From: Mesorhizobium sp. LHD-90
GTDB taxonomy: Bacteria; Pseudomonadota; Alphaproteobacteria; Rhizobiales; Rhizobiaceae
Length of the DNA: 64,000 nucleotides
NCBI RefSeq assembly: GCF_030929505.1
Contig: NZ_JAVFVV010000006.1
Location: 124,001-188,000 of the forward strand
Direction of reading: 5' to 3'
A program made the translations under genes and the position numbers. This document shows, in pieces, positions 1 to 9,206 of this stretch. Position 1 is the stretch's first letter. Each line of letters opens with the position of its first letter. The notes beneath the pieces are model-generated. The model was not told where the DNA came from and did no database searches. It worked only from the letters and a program-made list of their open reading frames with translations.

Positions 1-54
1 CAGCGCGTCGTTGCGGCGATCAACCGGGCGCACGCCCGAATTCGCGCAGCCTAG
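1..54 (+). CDS. 3' end of an upstream prophage gene (partial)
   Basis: Seventeen sense codons are open from the first base and end in TAG at 52-54, 10 bases before the capsid gene. The visible residues are basic and alanine-rich. By position just upstream of an HK97-type capsid gene it could be the prohead protease or portal, but too little is visible to decide. Confidence 0.5.
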   Translation, partial: QRVVAAINRAHARIRAA

Positions 55-64
55 GAGATCGAAG

Positions 65-1237
65 ATGCGCCATACCCTGAAAGACGAACTGAAGGCGAGC
101 ACCGCGCTTCGCCTTGAAACCAAGGATGCGACCGGCGGCGACAATGCCGTTGAGCAGGCGCTTGCCGGGCTCGCCGCCACCATGGAAACCAAGATCGGCG
201 AGCTTCGCACCGAACTGAAGGCGGCGACCGATCGCGCCGACGATCTGGAAACCCGGCTTGCCCGTCCGGCGATCGGCGGCAGCGCCGATGAGCCCAGCCC
301 GGAGCGCAAGGCGTTTACGGGTTATCTCCGCTCCGGCCGTGAAGCGCTGGCCGTGGAAGAGGCGAAGGCGCTTCGCGTCGCCGATGACAGCGCTGGCGGA
401 TATCTGGCGCCTTCCGATTTCGTCGCTGAGGTGATCAAGGGCATCGTTGAGCGCTCGCCGATCCGGCAGGCCGCGCGTGTCGGCAGCACCGCTTCCGGCG
501 AGGTCATCCTTCCCAAGCGCACCGGCCGTCCTACCGGACATTGGGTCGGCGAGACCGAAGACCGGAGCGAAACCGGCTCAACCTATGGGCAGGCCGAAAT
601 CCCGATTCACGAAATGGCCTGTTACGTCGATGTCAGCTTGAAGTTGCTGGAAGACGCGGCCGTCAACGTTGAGGGCGAAGTCGCCTTCGATCTGGCGGAG
701 GAATTCGGCCGTCTGGAGGCGCTGGCGTTCTCGCAGGGCGATGGCGTCAAAAAGCCTCTTGGCGTCATGGAGACAACCGGCGTTGCCTACAGCTTCTCCG
801 GCAATGCGAGCACGCTGGGTTCGGCGCCGGCCGATTTGTTGATCGACGCCTTTTACAAGGTGGCGGCGTATTACCGGAATCGCGGCGTCTGGATGATGAA
901 CGGCAGCACCCTTGCCGCCATCCGCAAGCTGAAGGATGCCGGCTCCGGCGCCTATCTCTGGCAGCCCGCGCTTACCGCTGGCCAGCCGGAAACGATCCTT
1001 GGCCGGCCGGTGATCGAAGACCCGACGATGGATGATGTCGGGACCGGCACTGAGCCGATCGTGTTCGGCGATTTCAACAGCGCCTATCGCATCTATGACC
1101 GCGTCAACATGTCGGTGATGCGCGATCCCTACTCGGTGGCCACCAAGGGCTTGGTGCGCTTCCACGCCCGGCGCCGCGTCGGCGGCGGCATGGTGCTCGC
1201 CGAAGCGCTGAGAAAGGTTCGCTGCGCGACCAGCTAA
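65..1237 (+). CDS. HK97-family phage major capsid protein
   Basis: Main structural protein of the phage head. The 390-residue product has the layout of HK97-type capsid precursors: an N-terminal charged, helical delta-like region (about residues 1-80), then the capsid fold with SPIRQAARVGSTASGEV, TGHWVGETEDRSE and the C-terminal FGDFNSAYRIYDR segment, all typical of the family. The ATG at 65 is preferred over an in-frame codon at 11 because AGGAGA lies just upstream and the preceding gene ends at 54. It is followed by connector genes, as expected for a head module. Confidence 0.93.
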   Translation: MRHTLKDELKASTALRLETKDATGGDNAVEQALAGLAATMETKIGELRTELKAATDRADDLETRLARPAIGGSADEPSPERKAFTGYLRSGREALAVEEAKALRVADDSAGGYLAPSDFVAEVIKGIVERSPIRQAARVGSTASGEVILPKRTGRPTGHWVGETEDRSETGSTYGQAEIPIHEMACYVDVSLKLLEDAAVNVEGEVAFDLAEEFGRLEALAFSQGDGVKKPLGVMETTGVAYSFSGNASTLGSAPADLLIDAFYKVAAYYRNRGVWMMNGSTLAAIRKLKDAGSGAYLWQPALTAGQPETILGRPVIEDPTMDDVGTGTEPIVFGDFNSAYRIYDRVNMSVMRDPYSVATKGLVRFHARRRVGGGMVLAEALRKVRCATS

Positions 1238-1293
1238 GGCCGCGCCGCGCAGCTTCACCCCGAAACGCAAAGGCATCAGAAAGGATTTTTCAG

Positions 1294-1677
1294 ATGCGCG
1301 ATCTCTTTCATTCAGTCGGCGCCGTGTTGGCGCTCACCCCGGCCGTGAAGACGGCGGCAGGCGATGGCGCCGCCATCGATCTCAAGGGCTATGGCAGCGT
1401 CGTCTTCGTCGTGAGCACAGGCGCGATCGTCGGTGCTGGCGACTTCGGCATCAAGGTGCAGCACTCCGATGCGTCCGGCTCCGGTTATGAGGACGCGCCG
1501 GCCGGCACGTTCTTCTCGAATGCGCCGGCAACGTTGGGCGCAAGCACGGCCTACAAGCTCGGATATATCGGCGACAAGCGCTACGCCCGCATCGTGCTGA
1601 CCTATGCGTCCGGCACGTCGATCGCCGCTGGCGCCGTCGCCATCCTTGGCCGGCCGGCGAGCGCGCCCGTCGCCTAA
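1294..1677 (+). CDS. small phage head-region protein, function unknown
   Basis: A 127-residue protein directly after the capsid gene, with an AGAAAGGA ribosome-binding site. It is rich in Gly, Ala, Ser and Val and looks like a beta-rich compact protein (for example YARIVLTYASGTSIAAGAVAIL). Position and size would suit a decoration or head-stabilising protein, but I do not recognise a family. Confidence 0.6.
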   Translation: MRDLFHSVGAVLALTPAVKTAAGDGAAIDLKGYGSVVFVVSTGAIVGAGDFGIKVQHSDASGSGYEDAPAGTFFSNAPATLGASTAYKLGYIGDKRYARIVLTYASGTSIAAGAVAILGRPASAPVA

Positions 1678-1808
1678 CGAGTAGTCGGCGCGGGTTTCCC
1701 CTTTCCTTTGCTCCCGCGCCACACGAGCGACGTTGAGACCGGCGTCGCTCAACTTGCGGGCGGCGTTTAAGCACGGCGCCGCCCGCTCCTTACCGAAGGA
1801 GGCCAGCC

Positions 1809-2231
1809 GTGCCGAAGGCCGCACCAACGATCTGCCAGTGTGGAAAGGTCCGCCCGTCCGGACAGCGCTGCACCTGCGCGCCAGTCCGCGTCGACCATCG
1901 GCCATCGGCCACCAAGCGCGGCTATGACGAAGGGTGGAAGCTCGCCGCCAAGGCATTCCTCGCCGCGCCCGGTAACGAGCGCTGCCGCTGCGGTGCGCCG
2001 GCAACCTGCGTCGCGCACATCCTCAGCATCCGGCTCTATCCGTCCTTGCGCATGAACAAGGACAACTGGCGCCCGTCCTGCCGGTCCTGCAACACGTCGG
2101 ACACCTATCGAGAGAAGGACGGCGGGGTGGGTCCGGGTTTGAGCCGTTCGCGCGCCCACCACACGCGCCAGAGCATTGAAAATTCTGGGAAAAAAACCGC
2201 TGTGCCGTTTTTCGCGATCGGGGATGAATGA
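1809..2231 (+). CDS. phage HNH endonuclease-like protein
   Basis: HNH proteins in head modules often assist terminase in DNA packaging. The 140-residue product has an N-terminal Cys-rich segment (CQCGKV, CTC, CRCGAPATC) and the core VAHILSIRLYPSLRMNKDNW followed by CRSCN. The usual DH at the first catalytic position is AH here, and the last metal ligand is Asn, so activity is uncertain. It starts with GTG at 1809 after GAAGGAGG and ends in a 4-base overlap with the next gene. It sits between capsid and connector genes rather than before the terminase small subunit. Confidence 0.8.
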   Translation: MPKAAPTICQCGKVRPSGQRCTCAPVRVDHRPSATKRGYDEGWKLAAKAFLAAPGNERCRCGAPATCVAHILSIRLYPSLRMNKDNWRPSCRSCNTSDTYREKDGGVGPGLSRSRAHHTRQSIENSGKKTAVPFFAIGDE

Positions 2232-2803
2232 TGCTCACTCGAATTTCGCCGCCGGCAGTTGAGCCGATCACGCTTGAAGAAACGAAGGCCGCGCTCGCCG
2301 TGATCGGCAACAGCGATGACGATATGCTCCAGCGCCTCATAGGCGCCGCTACAGCGGCCTTTGACGGTGCGGATGGCAGACTTGCCCGGCCGCTCATCGA
2401 ACAGCGCTGGCGCCTCTCTATGGAACGCTTTCCGGCAGGCACGATCCGGTTGCCGTTGCCGCCGACGATCAGCGTTGACGCGATCAGCTATGTCGACGGC
2501 GCTGGCGACGATCAGGAAATCGATCCTGCCGAATATACCGTGAGCGGGCTGGGCTCGACCGATGCGGCGATTATCTCGCCGGTATCCCGGTGGCCGTCCG
2601 GAACGGCGGTGACGATCGAACTCACATGCGGTTTCGGCGCCGATCCGGAACACGTGCCTGCCGATATCAAGGACGCGTTGATTGCCGTCGTCGGCAGCCG
2701 CTACGCATGGCGCGAGGCTCAGGTGCTCGCCACCGGCTCGCTTTCCGAAAATCCAGAAGTCGCCGACGTGATCGACCGCTGGCGCGTGCGGGGCTTCGGC
2801 TGA
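2228..2803 (+). CDS. phage head-tail connector (gp6 / phiE125 gp8-like)
   Basis: A 191-residue connector protein expected to form the ring under the portal. The N-terminal half has the family pattern PITLEETKAALAV...DDMLQRLIGAA, and the C-terminal half has PADIKDALIAVVGSRYAWRE, typical of phiE125 gp8/gp6-like connectors. Start ATG overlaps the HNH stop by 4 bases, and the stop overlaps the next start (TGATG). It is part of a tightly packed morphogenesis run. Confidence 0.82.
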   Translation: MMLTRISPPAVEPITLEETKAALAVIGNSDDDMLQRLIGAATAAFDGADGRLARPLIEQRWRLSMERFPAGTIRLPLPPTISVDAISYVDGAGDDQEIDPAEYTVSGLGSTDAAIISPVSRWPSGTAVTIELTCGFGADPEHVPADIKDALIAVVGSRYAWREAQVLATGSLSENPEVADVIDRWRVRGFG

Positions 2804-3207
2804 TGGCTGTTCAAGGTCTCAACGCGCTGAATAAGAGGCTCGCCCGGATGCCGGCCGCTGCCCGCGCCGAACTGGAAAAGGCCGTAGTGGAAGGCGCCAA
2901 TCGCACCGCCGTATTGGCCCGTGGGCTGGCACCGCATGAAAGCGGCGCGTTGCGGGAAAGCATCCATGTCGAAGCCGGGCGCCATCAACTTCACCGGCTC
3001 GTGGTGAGCGGTGGCCCGTCGACCACTGTCACCGCCCGCGCCGGACATGGTTCATACGACTACGCCAAGGCGCAGGAATGGGGCACCGATGACATGGACC
3101 CGAATCCGAGCCTGTATCCGGCTTTCCGTGCGCTGAAGAAGTCGATCACCGCCCGCATGAGCCGTGCCGCCCGCAAGGCCGCGAAAGGAGGCGGAAATGC
3201 TTCGTGA
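2803..3207 (+). CDS. HK97 gp10-like phage tail/connector protein
   Basis: A 134-residue protein of the HK97 gp10 type, thought to act at the head-tail interface or as a tail terminator. Typical features are an N-terminal helix (LARMPAAARAELEKAV), GALRESIHV in the middle, YDYAKAQEWGT before the Pro-rich YPAFRALKKS, and a basic C-terminus. The ATG at 2803 overlaps the previous stop. An in-frame upstream extension to 2590 exists but lies inside the connector gene and is ignored. Confidence 0.85.
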   Translation: MAVQGLNALNKRLARMPAAARAELEKAVVEGANRTAVLARGLAPHESGALRESIHVEAGRHQLHRLVVSGGPSTTVTARAGHGSYDYAKAQEWGTDDMDPNPSLYPAFRALKKSITARMSRAARKAAKGGGNAS

Positions 3208-3466
3208 TGAGGAAACCGGCCAACTGCTTGACGCTGCAACGGATTTTGCGCTGGCGGTTTGCACCGCCGACGATCCTTGCCGCGTGCTGGAACTGGAAAC
3301 CGCTGAGGTTTTCGCCCGGCAGCATGGCCTTCTCACCGGCAACGATGCCTATGCCGTGCTGGCGCTGTGCATGGTGATGGTCGAACGGCGCGGGCCGCTG
3401 ATCCGGCAGTTTCGGACTGACTATGCCGCTGCCATCGCGCCGCCTGTATCGGGGACCGTGCAATGA
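3197..3466 (+). CDS. small phage protein, function unknown
   Basis: An 89-residue acidic protein starting at ATG 3197 after a strong AAAGGAGG site and overlapping the gp10-like gene by 11 bases. It ends in a 4-base overlap with the head-tail adaptor gene. It appears mainly alpha-helical, with no family I can name. Context makes it a morphogenesis accessory protein. Confidence 0.65.
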   Translation: MLRDEETGQLLDAATDFALAVCTADDPCRVLELETAEVFARQHGLLTGNDAYAVLALCMVMVERRGPLIRQFRTDYAAAIAPPVSGTVQ

Positions 3467-3786
3467 TCGGCGCCGGCAGCTTCGATCGACGGATTGACGT
3501 CCAGCGTCCGGCGGAAAGCCGCGATGCCGGAACGAATGCCGTCATCGTCTCATGGTCGACGCATCTCGCGAGCGTCCCGGCATCGATCCGGCGCGCCTCC
3601 GGCCGGGAATTTCTCGACGCGGATCAGGTGCAGAGCGAACGCCGCGCCGTGTTCACGATCAGGTACGCCGACGTCGTCGTGACGGACCGCGTGCTCGCCG
3701 ACGATGGCTTGACGTATGGCATCTCCGATATCCGGGAAATCGGCCGGCGGCGGTTCCTCGAATTGCAGTGCGAGGCCATCCAGTGA
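3463..3786 (+). CDS. phage head-tail adaptor (head closure protein)
   Basis: The 107-residue product matches the head-closure/adaptor family (SPP1 gp16-like). It opens with the characteristic FDRRIDVQRP, then has SWSTHLASVPASIRRASGREF and a C-terminal beta-rich part with YGISDIREIGRRRFLELQC. The protein would seal the filled head and connect it to the tail. It has 4-base overlaps with the genes on both sides. Confidence 0.88.
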   Translation: MIGAGSFDRRIDVQRPAESRDAGTNAVIVSWSTHLASVPASIRRASGREFLDADQVQSERRAVFTIRYADVVVTDRVLADDGLTYGISDIREIGRRRFLELQCEAIQ

Positions 3787-4193
3787 CACGCGGTCCCGTC
3801 GCCAAGCTGAAGGTTGTGGCTGCCCCTGAGCCGGTCACAGTGCCCCGCTGGTGCCCTGCAATCTGCCGGGATGTCTATCAGCGCGCCGCCACGGAACTCG
3901 CCGCACAGGGCCGTCTCAGCGCCGGCAATCTCGACTTGCTGGAAAGCTACATTGCCGCCGTTGCCACGGCTCGCCGCGCTGAGCGCAGTGTGCAGCGGCA
4001 GGGCTCTTTCTTCCTGAAGAAAGGCCAGCGGCCGCAGGCGCACCCCGGAATCGCCATTGCGCAGGAAGCACGGAAGCAGGCGCGCATGCTGGCCAGCCGG
4101 CTGGCGCTGATACAGGAAAGCCGCGACGCGAACCGGGCGGCATCCGGTGATTTTGTCGCTGCCGATGACGACGAGGATTTCGGCGATGTCTGA
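3783..4193 (+). CDS. phage terminase small subunit (P27-like)
   Basis: DNA-recognition subunit of the packaging terminase. From GTG 3783 the product has 136 residues with the P27-family pattern: WCPAICRDVYQRAATELAAQG, LDLLESYIAAVATARRAE, then HPGIAIAQEARKQARMLAS and an acidic C-terminus. The GTG start overlaps the adaptor stop. A longer in-frame extension upstream would overlap the adaptor gene completely. It is followed by the large subunit with an 8-base overlap. Confidence 0.85.
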   Translation: MTRGPVAKLKVVAAPEPVTVPRWCPAICRDVYQRAATELAAQGRLSAGNLDLLESYIAAVATARRAERSVQRQGSFFLKKGQRPQAHPGIAIAQEARKQARMLASRLALIQESRDANRAASGDFVAADDDEDFGDV

Positions 4194-5796
4194 AATCCGC
4201 CCGGTATGGCTGTTTGACGATTCCCCGATCCCCGATCCGCTTGGTTATGGGGCACGGGCCGTCGATTTTCTGCGCAAGCTCCGGCATCCGAAAAGCACGG
4301 CGCCGAAACACCAGTTCCAGCTATTTCCTTTTCAGGAACGGCTGGTGCGCAAGGTCTATGGTGACGTCCATGCGGACGGGCGGCGGAAGGTGCGCACGCT
4401 GTATCTCAGGATGGGGCGCGGTGGCCGCAAAACCAGCCTCACCGGCGCGCTGGCGTTGCTGCATCTCTTCGGACCGGAGCGTGTCACCGGCGGCAAGATC
4501 ATCGCCGCCGCGTCGGACAGGTCGCAGGCCAAGATTCAGTGGGAGGAAGCCGCTGGCATCATCGGCATGTCCGCGCGCCTTTCACAGGCCACGCAAAAGC
4601 GCGAGGCGCCGGTCTTCACGATCTCGCATCCGAAGAGCGGTTCCCAGTTTCAGGCGATCAGCGCCGATGGCGAGGGCAAGCACGGGCTGACCTACCAGCT
4701 TGTTTGCACCGATGAGCTTCACGTCTGGTCGCACAACCGGGAACTGTGGAGGGCGTTGACGACGGGTCTGCCGAAGATTCCGAACACCTTGCATGTCATC
4801 ACGACAACGGCCGGCTATGGCGTGGACGGCATCGCCGGTGAAATCGAAGCCTATGCGCGCGACGTGGCCACCGGCGCGGTGATCGATGAAACCTTCCTGA
4901 GCGTCATCTTCGAAGTCCCGGAAGAACTCGACTGGAAGGATGAGCGGGCGTGGCACCTCGCCAATCCGGGCTTGCCTTATGGCTTCCCCGATATAGACGG
5001 ACTGCGCACCGCAGCGAAGCAGGCAACACGGCTACCGCAGCTAAAGGACGACTTTCTCCGTTTCCATCTTGGCCGTTGGCAGGATGGCGCCGCATCGCCC
5101 TGGCTGGATTTGGTCATCTATGATGCCGGCGCCCGCGATATCTCGATTGACGACTATGAAGGTGAGCCGTGCTGGCTTGCGGTCGACTTCGGCTTGGTTT
5201 CGGACTTGTCGGCGGTCGTTGCGGCATTCCCGCGCGATGATGACGAAATCCACGTCTTTGCATGGTTTTTCGTCCCCGAAGATAATCTGAGGGCCAAGGC
5301 TGAAGCCGACCGGGCGCCGTATATCGAGGCCCGTGACAATGGCTATCTTGTCGCGACTCCCGGCAATGTGGTGGATCGGCGCATCCTCGCCGACAAGGTG
5401 CGCGAACTCGCCGACCGGTTTGCCGTGCAAGAGGCGGCGTTTGACCCTTACCGCTTGAAAGACTGGGCTGCCGATCTCGCTGAGCAGGACGGGCTTCCGA
5501 TGGTGGAACACCGGCAGGGCTGGGCTTCCATGGGACCGGCTATTGCCAAGCTGCAAAATCTGATCCTCGCCGGGAAATTCATCCACGACGGCAATTCGCT
5601 GCTCCGTTGGTGCTTTTCCAACGTGGTGACGAAGACCGATTCCAGCGGGAATGCTTCGTTTCATAAGGGCCGTAGCAGGGGCAGGATTGACGGGGCGGTG
5701 GCCAGCGCAATGGCCGTTGGCCGTGCCGTGACCGGCGAGTCCGGCCTTTCCATCTATGCCGGCGACGATCGCCCGGCCGGCCTTTTGTTTGTGTGA
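4186..5796 (+). CDS. phage terminase large subunit
   Basis: ATPase and nuclease of the packaging motor, 536 residues from ATG 4186. Residues 43-52 (QFQLFPFQER) open the ATPase domain. The Walker A equivalent RMGRGGRKTS (75-84) is the unusual GRGGRKT form seen in part of the Terminase_1 group, and VCTDELHVW supplies the Walker B acids. The RuvC-like nuclease shows LAVDFGLVSDLSAVV and FDPYRLKDW. It sits after the head-tail adaptor and before the tape measure gene, an unusual place for terminase. Confidence 0.92.
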   Translation: MSEIRPVWLFDDSPIPDPLGYGARAVDFLRKLRHPKSTAPKHQFQLFPFQERLVRKVYGDVHADGRRKVRTLYLRMGRGGRKTSLTGALALLHLFGPERVTGGKIIAAASDRSQAKIQWEEAAGIIGMSARLSQATQKREAPVFTISHPKSGSQFQAISADGEGKHGLTYQLVCTDELHVWSHNRELWRALTTGLPKIPNTLHVITTTAGYGVDGIAGEIEAYARDVATGAVIDETFLSVIFEVPEELDWKDERAWHLANPGLPYGFPDIDGLRTAAKQATRLPQLKDDFLRFHLGRWQDGAASPWLDLVIYDAGARDISIDDYEGEPCWLAVDFGLVSDLSAVVAAFPRDDDEIHVFAWFFVPEDNLRAKAEADRAPYIEARDNGYLVATPGNVVDRRILADKVRELADRFAVQEAAFDPYRLKDWAADLAEQDGLPMVEHRQGWASMGPAIAKLQNLILAGKFIHDGNSLLRWCFSNVVTKTDSSGNASFHKGRSRGRIDGAVASAMAVGRAVTGESGLSIYAGDDRPAGLLFV

Positions 5797-5799
5797 CGC

Positions 5800-8754
5800 A
5801 TGGCCGATATCGACAACGCCAAATTAGTCGTTTCTCTGGAAGCCAGAGTCAGGGGGTATGAACGCGCCTTGGCCAAGGCTCAGGCTGACACCAACACCCG
5901 GATGAAAGGCATCGAAAATGCCTTGAAGAAGCCGCAAGCCGAATTCCAGCGCACCGCCGACATTGCCGCCCGGAGCTTGGCCAAGATCGAAAAGCAGAGC
6001 GCGACGTCCGCCAGCGCCATCGCCGCATCGTTCAAGGGCATCGGCGCCGGGCTTGCTGGCGGTTTGAGCGTACAGGCGTTTGTCCGGTTCTCCGATGCGG
6101 CAACCCGCGTCCAGAACAGCTTGAAAAATGCCGGGCTGGAAGGCCGCGAACTCACCGGCGCATATGAGCGGTTGTCGAAAATCGCTTTGCAGAACGGCGC
6201 ATCGTTCGAAGCCGTCGCGTCTCTGTATTCGAAGACTTCGAAGGCCGCGAAAGAGCTTGGTATCAGCAGTCAGGACGTGGAGAAGTTCACGGCTCGCATG
6301 TCGGCGGGATTGCGCGCCAGCGGCACCGATGCGCAGGCGGCGAGTGCTGGTCTACATCAACTCGGGCAGGCGCTGGGAAGTGGCGTACTGCGCGGCGATG
6401 AACTCAATTCGATTCTGGAGAACCTGCCCAGCGTGGCGGAGTCGCTGGCCAAGGGGCTTGGCGTCACGATCGGACAGCTTCGCCAGATGGGCGCCGATGG
6501 CGAATTGACGGCGCGCCGCGTCTTCGAAGGCTTCATGCGCGGTTCGGAGGGAATTGAGGCTCAGGCTGCGAAGACCTCGCTCACTTTTTCGCAGGCATTT
6601 ACGAATATCGCCACCGCGTTGACGCTGGCTGCCGGCGAGTTCAACAAATCGACCGGTGCAAGTCAGGCATTCGCCGACGTCGTAAATTCTGTAGTTGTGC
6701 CGGCAATTACTGGCCTTGGCGAAGCGATTGGCCGCACCAACGAAAAGCATGCCCAGCTTGGCCGGCAGCTACAGCAGTTTGCCCAGCAGTGGGGGATTGA
6801 GCAATTCGTTCTGGATACCGTCAAGGCGTTCAACGATCTCGGCAACGTCACCGATCCGCTGTTGGCGGCATTCGAAGCCGCTCAGGCCAAGGTGCGCGCA
6901 AGTCGCGGCGCCCTGAGACAGGACTTCGAAGGCGTCGTCGACGATTTCAGCGCCGCCATGGCCGATCTGAGGGCAAGCGGACAGGAAGACATCGCCAGTG
7001 GTCTTTCCGTCGCCTTTGTGGGGCTTCAGGCCAAGATTGGCGCCGGTACAGCGGAAGCCCGCGACTTTGATTCCGTCATCAGCGGCTTGGTCAACACCGG
7101 CAACAGCATGGCCGATCAGGTGGCCGGCCGGCTGGAACTGATTCAGGGCAGGTTCCAGAACGCCGGGGAAGCCGCGAAGAAGGCATTCGATGACGCTGGC
7201 CGCGCGCTGGCCACCGCGCTGGGTGAACAGGCCCTTCGCGTTGTGGACGCGCTCGCCGGCCGTCTGGGGGACAGCCTGCCGGCAGCCGTTGGCCGCTTCA
7301 CCGGGGCGTTGCGGCAGGCGCTGGCCTTGCTGGGCAAGATGGACGCCGCCACCGCTACGGCTCTCACCCAAATCAGTGCGGGCGGATATCAGCCGGGCGA
7401 TTTGAACCGTGGCCCCGGTGGCGGCTTCCTGAATTTCGATGACGGCACCAAAACGCCCGACAATGATCCGAGCAAGATACCGCTGCCGGATGCGGTCGAC
7501 GTCACCCCGGAACGTCGTGTCGATCCGTATTTTTCCGATTCCACCGGTGGCCGTGCCAGCCCAGCGGCAACGAAAACCGGCGAGGATATCGCCACGGGTT
7601 TCATCAAGAAATTCGAAGGCTACAGCGGCAAGGCATACTGGGATGTCGACGCCTTCCGCGTCGGCTACGGCAGCGATACCGTCACGAGCGCGGGCGGTGG
7701 CGTTTCCCGCGTCACGTCTGGCACGCTGACCAGCCTTGATGCCGCCAATCGCGATCTGGCGCGCCGCATCGTCGAATTCCAAGCCATCATTCAGCGGCAA
7801 GTCGGTGGCGACGTCTGGACGTCCTTCGCCAAGGAACAGCAGGCCGCGCTGACATCGATCGCGTACAACTATGGCGAACTGCCCGATCGCATCGTGAAGG
7901 CTATCCAGTCCGGCAATCCGGCCGTGATCGATTCTGCGATTCGCGGTCTCGGCTCCGATAACGATGGCATCAACCGCGATCGGAGAAATCAGGAAGCCGA
8001 TCTATTCAGCGGTGGCGTCTTCAAGCCGGCGACGGATGCGGCGAAGGATCAGACGCAGGCCATCACCGATCTGCAAACCGGATATGAGCAGCTTGGCCAG
8101 ATTGGCGTGTCGGCGCTGCAAAGTCTCGCCACGGCGCTGAGCGACGGCAAGCTTGAAGGCGAGGAACTTCTGCAAATTCTTTTGCAGGTTGCGCAGCAGT
8201 TGCTCGCAATGCCGATGCCGGCGAGCGCGGGCGGCGGCAGCTTGCTGGGCAACATCCTTGGCAGTCTGTTCGGCGGGTTCGGTGGCGGCGGCGCTGATCC
8301 ATGGTCCGGGCTCCGGCTTGCCGAAGGCGGCAGCGTGCGCGGTCCCGGCGGCCCGACTGGCGATCGTATCCCGGCGATGTTGAGCGATGGCGAGCACGTC
8401 ACCAACGCCCGTTCGGCGCGGAAGTACGCGCCGTTGCTCGCTGCCATCAATGCCGATCGCCTTCCGCACCTCGCCAAGGGCGGCGACGTCGGCGCGATGA
8501 TGTCAGCCGGCGACCGCATTGCCAGCCGGCAGGCTGAGCGGCAATCAGCGTCCGCCCGCTCCGGCTTAGTCGGAAGCGTTGCCCGCGATCGGCCACGGCA
8601 GACGATCGACATCAATGTCAACGGCGCGAGGGGCAATCGGGAAATCGTCGACATGGTGCAGGAAGGCGTTTCCGCCGCGATCCGGGAGAATAATCAGAAG
8701 CAGGTGCCGTCGATCGCGGTGAAGTCGGTCACCGAATTCAACCGGAGGAAATAG
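5800..8754 (+). CDS. tape measure protein with embedded lysozyme-like domain
   Basis: Tail length ruler of a long-tailed phage, 984 residues. About 1-300 carry the tape-measure pattern with coiled coil and AASLYSKTSKAAKELG...VLRGDELNSILENLP. About 595-740 form a GH24/T4-lysozyme-like domain: F605-E606-G, W614-D615 and FRVGYGSD, followed by FAKEQQAALTSIAYNYG. The C-terminus has the motif AEGGSVRGPGGPTGDRIP...DGEHV common at tape measure ends. The lysozyme part would help DNA passage through peptidoglycan. Hydrolase activity is inferred from the motif only. Confidence 0.88.
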   Translation: MADIDNAKLVVSLEARVRGYERALAKAQADTNTRMKGIENALKKPQAEFQRTADIAARSLAKIEKQSATSASAIAASFKGIGAGLAGGLSVQAFVRFSDAATRVQNSLKNAGLEGRELTGAYERLSKIALQNGASFEAVASLYSKTSKAAKELGISSQDVEKFTARMSAGLRASGTDAQAASAGLHQLGQALGSGVLRGDELNSILENLPSVAESLAKGLGVTIGQLRQMGADGELTARRVFEGFMRGSEGIEAQAAKTSLTFSQAFTNIATALTLAAGEFNKSTGASQAFADVVNSVVVPAITGLGEAIGRTNEKHAQLGRQLQQFAQQWGIEQFVLDTVKAFNDLGNVTDPLLAAFEAAQAKVRASRGALRQDFEGVVDDFSAAMADLRASGQEDIASGLSVAFVGLQAKIGAGTAEARDFDSVISGLVNTGNSMADQVAGRLELIQGRFQNAGEAAKKAFDDAGRALATALGEQALRVVDALAGRLGDSLPAAVGRFTGALRQALALLGKMDAATATALTQISAGGYQPGDLNRGPGGGFLNFDDGTKTPDNDPSKIPLPDAVDVTPERRVDPYFSDSTGGRASPAATKTGEDIATGFIKKFEGYSGKAYWDVDAFRVGYGSDTVTSAGGGVSRVTSGTLTSLDAANRDLARRIVEFQAIIQRQVGGDVWTSFAKEQQAALTSIAYNYGELPDRIVKAIQSGNPAVIDSAIRGLGSDNDGINRDRRNQEADLFSGGVFKPATDAAKDQTQAITDLQTGYEQLGQIGVSALQSLATALSDGKLEGEELLQILLQVAQQLLAMPMPASAGGGSLLGNILGSLFGGFGGGGADPWSGLRLAEGGSVRGPGGPTGDRIPAMLSDGEHVTNARSARKYAPLLAAINADRLPHLAKGGDVGAMMSAGDRIASRQAERQSASARSGLVGSVARDRPRQTIDINVNGARGNREIVDMVQEGVSAAIRENNQKQVPSIAVKSVTEFNRRK

Positions 8755-8757
8755 GCG

Positions 8758-9144
8758 ATGTCCGCGCTACCGATCATCGAATCCCTGCTTAGCGCCGCGC
8801 CGGCAGTCACCGGCATCGTGTCGGACCGGGTTTACTACTCGGTCGCACCGCAGGGCGCGGCGCTGCCCTACATCGTGATGGTAGGCACTGCCGAGACCGA
8901 CGAAGTCCTACTTCAGGGGCAGGCACAGTTTCCGGAAGGCTTGGTCAGCGTCGCCATGTATGGCGCCGATTTTCCGACGATCGAAAGCTTGGGCGATGCC
9001 GTGATCAGCGCCTTGGCGGATGCATCCGGTCTCTATCGCGGCCACGAGGCCAAGGTGCAGCGCGACGGCGGCGGCAGCTTCGATTTCCTGCCGGCCGATC
9101 GGACGCATCGCCGTATCGAGAGCTTCAGCGTCCGGTATCGCTAA
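8758..9144 (+). CDS. DUF3168 tail completion protein
   Basis: A 128-residue protein with the DUF3168 (gp17-like) pattern: IIESLLSAAPAVTGIVSDRVYYSVAPQG near the start, LPYIVMVGT, and RIESFSVRYR at the end. Members cap the tail tube. It normally sits before the major tail protein; here it follows the tape measure gene by 3 bases and no major tail protein follows. Confidence 0.82.
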   Translation: MSALPIIESLLSAAPAVTGIVSDRVYYSVAPQGAALPYIVMVGTAETDEVLLQGQAQFPEGLVSVAMYGADFPTIESLGDAVISALADASGLYRGHEAKVQRDGGGSFDFLPADRTHRRIESFSVRYR

Positions 9145-9206
9145 GCCTTGTGCATCCCGCCGGGAGGGGGATTCACTCCACGGAATCAAAGGTCTAGATT
9201 CCCCGC

